From Cannabis sativa (lineage: Eukaryota > Streptophyta > Magnoliopsida > Rosales > Cannabaceae), in contig NC_083607.1 of the NCBI RefSeq assembly GCF_029168945.1, positions 40,037,257 to 40,101,256 of the forward strand: a stretch of DNA of 64,000 nt, in the 5' to 3' direction. Positions 24,060-34,293 of this stretch are shown one piece after another. Each line of letters opens with the position of its first letter. Position 1 is the first letter of the stretch. The notes under the pieces are model-generated. The model was not told where the DNA came from and did not search any database. It saw only the letters and a program-made list of their open reading frames with translations. The translations under genes and the position numbers were made by a program.

Positions 24060-27000
24060 GGCTATACAGGATACTACAAAATAATAAATAGAAATCAACA
24101 AATAGAAATCAATAATGGTTTAACACAAAATCAATTCAGAAATTATAAGCACATAGCATGTAGGAATGATAAGAGAAAATACTAAAAAAATACAATCCTA
24201 AATAATTTCCAAGGTTTTTCAACAAACTGATATCAGTGTCCCGTTTAGGCGAGAGTCAAAGCTACCATCTATTGAATAGAGTTGTCAGCTCATCTAAAAT
24301 GTTAAACATTCTAGCAACCTTTTATTCGATCAAGATTGGAATCCAGCGTTGTCCCGTTTAGGTGAGAGTCAAGGCTATTCTATCTTATGAGCTTCTACCA
24401 TTGTTTCATAATTTGCAAGTCAAATATGGTCGCCACCATTAGGGTGATTTATACCATATAAAACACTTACAAACTACTTATCTTTCGAGATTAAACGGTG
24501 CGAAATTGCTAATGAACGTTCCTCCATTAGGGAGGATTACTCACTAAAACAAACGCGATGTAAAACCAACAATGGAGATCGAATATCTTAATAATAATAA
24601 AGCTCATTCTTTAAAAATGTATTTTCTTTATTATTCTAATAAATATATTCATTAAATATCAAATTTAGAATAAAAAATTCAAAATAAGAATTTAATTTAA
24701 TATTTATAAAATTATACTTAGATGGTGATTGAAATAAAATGAATTATTTCCATCTTAGTAGTAATTTTAAATATAAATATTAAGAAAAATTAATTTAAGT
24801 TGTATTAATTTAAATTAATTAGCAACTTAAAATAAATTTTCATGAGAATATATTTATTGTATTCGAAAAATAAAGTATAAAACTATACAAATTTTCGAAA
24901 ATACTAAATAATAAATACCTAGAAAAAATACTTCAAGCAAAAATATCACCTATCTAGATTTTCCTTTGACTAATTAATTCAATTTCTAATAATATATTTT
25001 AATTCATTTATTTTAAAATTAATCAATAATGAAAAAATCATTGATTTAAGTTGGTCCAAGAATTAATTAAAATAAATAATTAATTTACAACTTAATCTAT
25101 TTTTCAAGATAAATTCAAAATCATCTTGCATAATTAAAATGTAATTTCGAAATTGATTAATAAAATAAAGAAAAATATATTTTGAAAATTATTTAAATTT
25201 AAGTTGAAAAATTAAATTTCAACCTAAAAATAATTTTTTATTTAATTAAGTGTCATGAAAAATAAATATTTAAGTATCATGATGAAAATCCACTTAGATA
25301 TTTAATTTTCAATTTAATTAAATGTTAAATTCAAGAAAGAAATAATTAAGTGTAGAGAAGGCTTAATTATTAATTTCTAGTTTAATACTAGAAAAAAAAT
25401 ATACTTAAAATAAATTATACCAAAATTAATTATTTAAATAATTAATTTCACAATGTATAATATTTTCCTATTTAAATATTAGAAATAATAAGTAGTCTAG
25501 AAATAACTATCTAGAAAATATCTTATTTGACTAAGTATCTTTTCAATAAAAAAAATTGAAAAATCTAGAACTTAAATATTTTCAAATTTAGATTTAATTA
25601 AATATCAAAAATTAAGTTGTAACCACTTAATTTGAAAAATATTCCATTTTAAGTTTAAAACTAACTTAAAAAATATCTTAAGAATCTTTAATAACTAATG
25701 CCTAGGACTCCTCAACTTAATTTTAAATTTAAATAAAATATTCAAATCTAAGTTAGATAAGAAAAATCAGTTGATACAACTAATTTATAACTTAAATAGG
25801 AATATTTAATTAAATAAGTTCCAGAAAGAATCTAGTTAGTTAAAATTCTTTATTTAATTAAATACAAGAAAAATACAAACAGTTTGTCTAGAAATAATAT
25901 CTAAAACTAAAAGTGTTTTTCTTAAAATTAACTTTAAAATATTAAAATGAAAATAAATTTTCATATATTTTAAAAGTTAATTATGTTGCTAATTCAATTT
26001 TATTAGGTCAAACTAATATAATTAACCTAGTACAGTTATTCAAATCAGGCAATGGGCCTTCACAATTGGGATAGTTCATGTGAGGGGGTGCTGGGTTCAG
26101 TATGTCGTACCCACTTCTATGGCTCCCTACTCTCACACAAGGCCCAAAAGAGAGGAATTTAACCTTAAAATAAATAATTGTTATTAATTGAATAGGTCCA
26201 AAAACTAAATGGACCTTAATAAAATCTATCAGGGTGTGACATTTTATTTAGCAACAATCTATATGCATCTATTTAATAAAATAAACATATAGGCTCACAC
26301 AGGCACACATTTGGATGGATCCTATCATGTTGCTAGGTCATACACAGATGAAAGAAGATTGTAAATTTTACCTGTTACAAATTATTTACTTGACCAAGGG
26401 AGCCATGAGTTAAAATCAGATCATTGGGTCTGTCAACAAGTTAACCATGGTTATTTGTAATCAAGCAATAATAGGTTTTAAAAAACTTACAAACAAGCTA
26501 AAAACATATACTCCTGCAACAAGGTTAGTTGGATAGTTGGATGTAGGATTTATTTAATTTTAAATAAATAAATTTCGAAAATTAAATAATTAAATAATAA
26601 AAATATATATATTTATTTTCGAAAAAAAAAATTAAATAAAAAAAATATTTATATTTAATTTCGAAATTATTTTTTAAAAAAAATTAAAATTAAACCTACA
26701 ATTTTGAAAAATTAGGTTTCAACTAACCTAAACATCATTTCAAAATTTGCTAACTACTTTTAAAAATTAAATGTTATATTATAAATAAAAATTAAATAAA
26801 AAATTAAAAAAGATAAATAAATATATTTTTCAAATTTTAGATAACAAAATTTAAAAGTTAGCAAAATATCTTACATCTATTTAAAATATCATGATTATAG
26901 TTATCTTATTTTAAATTTAAATAAGGTCAAATTATTTAAAAAAAAATATTTAATTTCAAAGTTTAATATCTGACCTTAAATTTAAAATTAAGATAAGATA

Positions 27001-27676
27001 TAATCAAATTTAAAAATAAGATAGATAATTAAGCAAAAAAGATAGATATTTACTATTTCAAATTCAAATTACACTAATATCATAAATTAAATTAAAAAAA
27101 ATATTAAATAATTTAATTATGATAATTAGAATTGAAATAGGAATAGTAAATGTCTAAATACAAAACTACACAAAAAATCGGAAGTTAAATCCATGAAAAA
27201 GCATGAAAAATCGAAGAAAAACGAAAAAAAAAAATGCGAGCTGTACGGACGGTATGCTGTGCATACACGTACGCGCGCGCATGGGGTGTTGCCTGCCGAG
27301 AAACTTTGGCGCAGGGAGGGACGTGCAGGATTTCCGCACGCGTAAGGGGCTTCAGACTAGCGCTCGTCGAGCTGCTTGTCTGAATGCTTGTTGTCCGCAC
27401 GCGTGGGTGTGTGCAGCATCCCTCATTTTTTTCGAATCTTCAAAAAATCATAACTAATTCAAATTAAATCGAAATTGAGTTCTGTAAAAAAGTAACTTGC
27501 TTAATTTTTTTCCATACTATCCAATAAAAATAATTCTAGAAAAATTTTTTTAATTATTTTTCACGAAAATTCACAAACATCAATCAATCATCAAATAACA
27601 CTCAATACAACATGAAACCATCCAAATAACAAATAATCGTTTTAAAGTCCAAATTTCTTGCAAGCAAATCAATTAC
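24060..27676 (-). other. Element A long 5' leader
   Basis: About 3.6 kb between PBS and gag start, much longer than in ordinary Copia elements. It is AT-rich with conserved blocks shared with B: a duplicated GTCCCGTTTAGG motif at 24237-24259 and 24350-24372 (about 180-310 nt before gag), a block at about 26040-26410 with 'catgtgagggggtgctggg', and a CpG-rich island at about 27230-27420. No long ORF is present. Confidence 0.65.
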
Positions 27677-27694
27677 CATGGCTCTGAGGCAAGT
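27676..27694 (-). other. Element A primer binding site
   Basis: Minus-strand sequence containing CTCAGAGCCATGG lies directly after the LTR end, as in element B, consistent with an initiator tRNA-Met primer. Confidence 0.7.
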
Positions 27695-28847
27695 TGTTGG
27701 ATATTATTTTACCAGGATCTTAGATCTACTCGCAAGTATGTTGTTTAACACCCTAAATATGAACTTTCTAAAACGATAAAATAAACACATATAAAGTTAA
27801 GAAAACCTTACATTAGTAGCAGCGGAATAATGTCTCCTTCCATTCAGATCTCTAACCCTTGTATCCTTTCTGTCATAGAGTATTATCAAGATCTGAACAA
27901 GAATATCCTTCTCTTGGTTAGTGATCCTTCACAGTCTTCCAATCTATGATTGAGTTACCACTTGCTGTGTGTGAGCACTTACTCTATCACTAAGGTTCAA
28001 AATTTAGAATAAAAAAGAGAGCGAGAGAGGTTCGGCCAAGGATAGAAAAGGGAAGCCTCAGTTATTCTGAAGAGAGAATTTTCTGTCAGAAGAATAATGA
28101 AAACTTATGATTTTGACTCAGCCATCACTTTCTATTTATAGGCAACTACTAAGTTTAGGTTAGGAATTCTTTTGCATTAAAATAATGAAAATATCAATTT
28201 GAAATTCCACATAAAGTGGCCGACCATGGTGTGTATAATGGGCCCCACTTGGTTTTGTAGTTTTAACAAATTTTATTTCTATTTTCTCAAAAACACCAAT
28301 TTTCCAATTCTAACCATTTAAATGCCAAAACTAATTATTTAATAAATAAAATAAATTATTAAATAATATTGTCATTTAATTTAATTATTAATTAGACATA
28401 TAAAGTTTATTAATAAATAAATAAACCTAGAATCTCTTTTCTTTACAATTTCGCCCTTGCTTAGTGAAAATTCATAAATTAGACATAGTCTAACTTTAGA
28501 ATTATAATTGATTAATCACGAATCAATTATTGAGTCTTACAAGCAGTATGTTCTCAACTAGAATGGGGACCATGGATCTATATGCTGAGCTTCCAATAAG
28601 TGAACCAAATTTACTAAGTAAATTCCTACTTATTAATTCTTCGTTGAATCCACTCTTAGAACTTAGAATTGCACTCTCAGACTTTTATAGAGCATATTAT
28701 ATGTTCCACGATCTAGATATGCTATCTCATTTAACCATTGTTGTAATCTTATTGTGATCAAAGATCCTCTATATAGATGATTTACATCGAGATGGGATAA
28801 TTTTACCATTCTCACTCCTCAATGTATTTTGCCTCTTAAAACACTTA

Positions 28848-29934
28848 GAGCATCTCCAATGATGCACTAAATATAGTGTTACACTATCACTAAATTTGGC
28901 GTCAAAAAATATTTCTTCTCCAACCACAACACCAAAAATTACACTAAAAAAATACTTCTTATTATTATATTAATTTTTTAATAAAATAAAAATTAATATC
29001 ATATTAATTAACCAAAATTACTACAATTGTTATATTTAACTAATAATTTTTAAATAAATTTTAAATTTGTAATGTTTTTATTATGTACTATTGACTGTGG
29101 TTTCATTTTATAATATTTTGTTGTATAATATAAAGTATTTGTACTCTTGATTAATAAAGAATATGATATTTAGTGTGTCTAATTTTAATTTTAATATATG
29201 TGTTTAAATTTATATTGTTTTTAATGTGTAATTTTTTTTCAAAAAAAATATAATAAAATTTTACTTAAATCATAATTAAAAATAAAAATAATTTATGGTA
29301 TTCACATTTAAATTTACATAACAAAATATTATAAGATATTTTTACAATGCACCCCTCTAAATAAAAGAGTTACGTGATAAAAAGTTTGAATTTTATTTTC
29401 GGCGTGTTAGATTTTTTTAAATTTTTTGAAACTTTATAAGATGTCTTAAATAACTATAATGTACACAACCATGAAAAAAAAGAGTAAACAAGTCTTTCGA
29501 ATGCCGAATCAGGTAGGAGTATATCAGTGCGCCACTTTTAAATAAATACATTGTTTTCGGCGTGTTAAATTTTTTTAAATTTCTCAAAACTTTATAGGAT
29601 GTTTTAAATAACTATAATATACACAACTATATAAAAAAGTAGACTAGAAAAATTTGTTGGGTGCCAAAATAAATATGAGTAAATTCGTACATTACTTTTA
29701 AAAATGTGTATTGTAAAATTTTTTAAAGATAAATTCTTAATTTTATAAATACAATAATATAAATATATATAAATATTAATTAAATATATAAATAAAAAAT
29801 ATATGGCGTGACTACAGTGCACGGCATATATGCCGTGCACTGTAGACAAAATTTCAAAATAGTGTAACTTTTAGTGCATCGTTGGAGAGAAATCACACCA
29901 TATATAAATATATAGAGTGTCGTTGGACTTGCTC
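28848..29934. mobile_element. Harbinger-like MITE (1087 bp, TSD TTA)
   Basis: Inserted in the right LTR of A; the TTA target (28845-28847) is duplicated at 29935-29937, and the left LTR shows the empty site. The termini read GAGCATCTCCAATG and, complemented from the right, GAGCAAGTCCAACG, which fits PIF/Harbinger Tourist-type elements. The right end carries a second inner copy of the TIR-like word (CTCTCCAACGATGCACT) about 46 bp in. No transposase ORF. It contains two direct repeats of about 155 bp (about 29395-29520 and 29550-29660) that resemble the MITE at 2487-2860, and a perfect 34-bp palindrome. Confidence 0.85.
29812..29845. repeat. Perfect 34-bp palindrome
   Basis: Each 17-base arm reads ctacagtgcacggcata and its exact complement follows with no spacer. 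It lies near the right end of the Harbinger-like element. Confidence 0.95.
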
Positions 29935-30673
29935 TTAGCTACCTGTAAATGGTGTTTAGTGATCTAAGAATTAGTCACCTAAACAAGAGCTCATCCATTT
30001 ACTTCTATTTGCTAAGCTCGAAGGGAATCATCACTTGACTTCTATACACCAGTAGAAGCTATAGATTCCATATTTATGTTCAGCACTCCCACTCAATCAT
30101 ACTATCATGTTCCCAAAATATACGTATCACCCTAACCCAAAAAGTAGGCTTAACTAATAAATCAAAGAACATGAATAGTACTCCTGAGTTGAACCTAGGC
30201 ATATCAGGATTTAGATTCTTTTAATCTTAAGATCAACTACTGATATTGACTTGGAAAGATATAACGGTAAGTTTGTAATATCTTAACTAAGTTGAAATAT
30301 CGGTCCAGTCCAATGTATACTCCATACATTCGAAACTAGTATACTTTACTAATGTCCTGGAAAGAACATAACACTTACTCCAAGTGTAAGTAAACATCAT
30401 CGCTGATTATCACATTAGTGTAAATCCAAAACACTGATGAAATAAGGACTTAGTCTTTCGATTCATATGATCACAATCACATTCCACTGTGTTGACGATA
30501 CTGTAATTGTGAATAAACATATGATCTGGATTTAACTGATTCTGTGTGTAAATGTAATAAACATATTAAACCATTAGCATGAAAAATTCATGCAAACATA
30601 AATCACTTCAAATTTCTTATATTGATAACTAATTAGATTGTAAAGGGTTTTATTTAGGGCACAAAACCCAACA

Positions 30674-31485
30674 ATTATATGATATATGTGTGCAGGTTTT
30701 AGGCACATGCTCACCTGATTAGGTGATGCAGTTATGCGATATATGGATGCTAGGCTATGGCACGAGCTTGCCTGATTAGGCAATGCAATACAGAATTATC
30801 AAATTAAAGCATCAACTTGCCTGATTGGGTAACGTGATGTTATGAAGATGGTCACTTAATGAGGTAACATATATATATATAGATAATGTATATGATTAAA
30901 TGAATATGAATTCTATTATTGGTATAATGATTTTGTATTACCAAATATTTATATACTGATGTTTATTCGTAAATGATGCCAATAGTGATTTGAATTTCAT
31001 CTTATGAACAATGTGTGATGGTTTGATTCTTATTGTGTATGAATGACAATATTCGAATAATAAACTATATGATTGTTATTATTACTTTTCTTGCTGAGTC
31101 CTTGTGACTCACGGGTGCTATGTGGTGCAGGTAAAGGCAAAGAAAAGCTAGATCAACCATGGGGTGATAGTCTTCTCCAGCAATGTACATATTGACCTCA
31201 CCGGCCTGCGTGCCAAGTTGTCAGAAGTTGCTTTGGGCTGGTTGTATCTTCTGTGTATTTTGATTTTATGTTTAAATTTTTGTCGTATATATATTTATTT
31301 AGCAGAACTTTTCATAACAGGAATTCCCAGAACACGCTTTTTATGCTGTTATAATGTCCGTTTTTAGTATTTTAATTTAGTCAAGTTTTAAATATTATCA
31401 CAGTTTTAATAATTAATTAATTTATTAGTATTAAACTAGTTTATAAAATCACACACGTGGCGTCCCTATAGATTACGGCGTTACA
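30674..31485 (+). mobile_element. Gypsy-type solo LTR, right part
   Basis: Continues the LTR begun at 6456 after element A (30674-30678 is the second ATTAT copy). It starts with more hairpins of the same array, then carries 'gagtccttgtgactcacggg', a motif also found in related form in the solo LTRs at 46144-48242 and 53711-55901. It ends GTTACA, followed by TSD GAACA. Confidence 0.85.
30711..30832 (+). repeat. Continuation of the hairpin array
   Basis: Hairpins at 30711-30726 (TCACCT-GATT-AGGTGA), 30768-30783 (TTGCCT-GATT-AGGCAA) and 30817-30832 (TTGCCT-GATT-GGGTAA, with G-T pairs). A last, decayed copy is near 30852. The loop GATT is unchanged while stem bases vary on both sides. Confidence 0.85.
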
Positions 31486-31507
31486 GAACAGCTCCTCTCG
31501 GAGTTGG

Positions 31508-33406
31508 TGTTGGATATTGTTTTACCATGATCTAGATTTACTAACATGTATGTTTGATTATAAATCTATAATCTAACATCCTAAATATATAGGATATGAA
31601 TTTCCTAAGACAGTAAGATAAATACAAAAAAGTTAATAAAAAATCTTACATTGGTTGTAGCAAAATTAGATGACTCATTTCGCTCAGATATCTAACCCTT
31701 GATCCTTTCTGTCGTAGAGTATGGTCAAGATCTGAACCTGAATATACCTAAATACTCTTTCAGTTGATGGAATTTTACACAATCTTCCACACTATCTTGA
31801 CTTTTGTGTTGAATTGTGTGGAGATTCCTCAATCACTATAGGCTTTGAAAATATGAGGAAGAGAGGAAGAAGGTTTCGAATGAGGATGGTGGCTCTTTTC
31901 TATTTTCTATTTTCTCTAACAAAGTGAGTATGGTAATGAATGAGAAAATAAGAACCATCTTAATCTATATGGGGTAGCTTCTAGGGAGGGTTAGAATTAA
32001 AATGGAATTAAAAAGTATTTAAAAAAAAATGGGTTTAATTGAATCTTATGGCCAAACCCTAGTATGGGCCCTAAAGGATTTTAATTTTTCCATTTTCTTT
32101 AAAAACTTATCTTTTTCTTTTCATAGATGTCATATTTTAATTTTAACTCTTTAAATGTCCAATCTATCTATTTAATCATTATAATTAATTATAAAAGAAA
32201 ATTATCATTTAACTTATTTATTATTAGACCTTACAAAGTCTCTTAATTAATAAACAAAACTTAAATCCTCTTTTTCTTCTCAAATAAGTCATTGCTTAGT
32301 GAAAACTCACAAACAAGACATAGTCTTATTCAAAATTCTTATCGATTAATTAAAACTAATAAATTGAGTCTACAAGACACTATGATCTCAACTAGTGTGT
32401 GGACCATGGGTCTATATAATAAAGCTCCTAATAAGTAGATCTAGAAATGACTAATTAAATTCTCTATCTTATTAATTCCTCCTAACTCCACTATCGATTC
32501 AGAATCACAATCCTGATTATATAGAATACTCTATTCACCAAGAATAGAAACGCTATGAATTATCTATTATTTCAATCCAAATAATCAAAGATCCTCTACT
32601 AATGATTTACATCGAGTAAAGGACAAATTTACTGTTTTACCCTTCAATGTATTTTATCCTTAAAACACTTCGCTTCCTATAAATGATATTTAAGTAAACT
32701 AATATAATTACTGAAATAAGAACTCGTCCATTTATGTCTGTTAAGCCAAGCTCAAAGAAAATTATCATTTTACCTCAAAATTATTATAGAAGCTATAGAT
32801 TTATATCTATGATTAGCGTTCCCACTCAATTGCATTACCATGTTCCCAAGATGTAAGTATCTGGCCGATCCATTTGCTCATCTTTAACGAATAAGTCAAA
32901 GAACAGAAGTAATACAATTAAGCTAGAACCTAACCATCTCAAGATTAAGAAATGTTGACCTAAAATTAACTAAGTCACATTGACTTAGAAAAGATATAAC
33001 AGTCAGTTTATGATATCTTTTCCACTATCAACATCCGTCCACTCTGATGTATATCCAATATATCCAATACTAGTATACTTTGCTAACGACTTAAAAAGGA
33101 CATTCCACTTATATAAGTGTAAGTAAACTTTATCGTTCATTATCATGTCAATGTAAATCCAGTATACTGATAAATCATGGGACTAAAGACTTTGAAGAAT
33201 ATAATCACAATTACTTTCCAGTGTGATGAAATCATTATAATTGTGAGCAAGAATACGTTCTGAATTTTACAGAATTTATATATTAAACATATAAGCATGA
33301 AAATAATCATGTGCACCATGCAACATAAAATAAAATCTAATCTTCTATTAATTAGTAAATCTGATTATATTGAAATGAATTTTATTTAGACAATAAAATT
33401 CCCACA
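31508..33406 (-). mobile_element. Diverged LTR of the A/B family, followed by PPT
   Basis: Starts TGTTGGATATTGTTTTACC and ends CCCACA; the minus-strand PPT (AAGTGGGAGTTT) follows at 33407-33418. Many substitutions separate it from the A and B LTRs, so it is an older relative. The internal region is lost within about 15 bases, where another LTR begins. No partner LTR or TSD was found. Preceding bases 31491-31507 are the end of the split gypsy gag fragment. Confidence 0.8.
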
Positions 33407-33433
33407 AAACTCCCACTTGCACTAATATAAATC

Positions 33434-34281
33434 TGTTAATGCAGATTTTTATTAACCAAAAAAAATAAGCCTTTGCGTAATAAATACAACACAGAAGTAA
33501 TAAAAAATAAATAGTGTATAAGCAATACTAGATATTTTTACGTGATTTTGCAGTTAAATCTGCATACTCTACGAGTCTATCTTATTCAAGATATTTTCTG
33601 AATCAAAGATACAATATACAATTGATCGCATATACTTTCTTTCTAAAATTCTCTGTCCTTTTTTTTTTATGTAATCTGCCCCTATTTATAGGAATATAGA
33701 TTTGCAGTTATTTATATTTAATTCAAAATATAGCTGTTAATGAAACGTGATCAATTCACACGTTTCATTTAAACTGTATATTGTATAATACTAGATAACC
33801 GCTTAACTGCTTGTTATTTTTATCTTTATAAATGGTTAATGCTGATTTGGACAATTGTATTTTGCTTATCTCCGAGTTGTGTATCCTTGTTTATTATAAT
33901 GTAGAAAAAATGCTAAGTGTTAGCAGATGATTCACCTCGTCAAGTTTATTTAAAATAGCGAGGTGGTTGTCTCGCTATTCGTAACCCAAGGTTTCCTTGT
34001 ATAACTGAATTCACTCCTTTGAATAAATGAATTATCTTCTTGGGTTTGTGTACTCCAAGGCAGGTGTGTGTATCGTCAATATGGATTTTAATAGTTTTTT
34101 ATCCTTGTCTTGCTTAAGACTATACAGTCAGCGAGTTATAGATATATTCTATTAATCCCTTACTAATGAGTTATTCTTTTTCTTTACATTTAATGATATA
34201 ATTTCATTATATCAGGTGGTTCATATCCCATAATAAGACACGTGTTACTCACAAAAGTGTAGCCAAATTTTTGGCATAACA
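33434..34281 (-). mobile_element. LTR of an unassigned retrotransposon, minus orientation
   Basis: An 848-bp segment bounded by TGTTA...TAACA. On the minus strand it has a TATA box (CCTATAAATAGG, about 33680-33692). At its right border is a purine-rich run (TTAAGGGGAAAT, plus-strand 34282-34293) in PPT position. It is therefore probably the 3' LTR of an element extending right, whose second LTR I could not find. Confidence 0.55.
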
Positions 34282-34293
34282 ATTTCCCCTTAA

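Larger units (their letters stand above)
8318..30673 (-). mobile_element. Element A: non-autonomous gag-only Copia-type LTR retrotransposon
   Basis: A complete element in minus orientation bounded by TGTTGG...CCAACA and the 5-bp TSD ATTAT (8313-8317 and 30674-30678). Without its own inserts it is about 9.97 kb: LTRs of about 1.88 kb and an internal region of about 6.2 kb. The internal region has a tRNA-Met-type PBS next to the right LTR, a very long leader, a Copia-type gag (UBN2-like) and a PPT next to the left LTR. I find no integrase, reverse transcriptase or RNase H, only a possible protease scrap. This matches the gag-only non-autonomous class called TR-GAG. Element B sits inside its gag, and a Harbinger-like MITE sits in the right LTR. 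Confidence 0.9.
27695..30673 (-). repeat. Element A 5' LTR (right copy), split by a MITE
   Basis: Runs from TGTTGGATATTA to CCCAACA and is followed by TSD ATTAT. It totals 2979 bp, of which 1090 bp are the Harbinger-like insert plus one TSD copy; the remaining 1889 bp match the left LTR. A minus-strand TATA box (TATAAATAG) is at about 28132-28140, between the PBS side and the insert. The insert therefore lies upstream of the TATA box, in U3. Confidence 0.9.
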
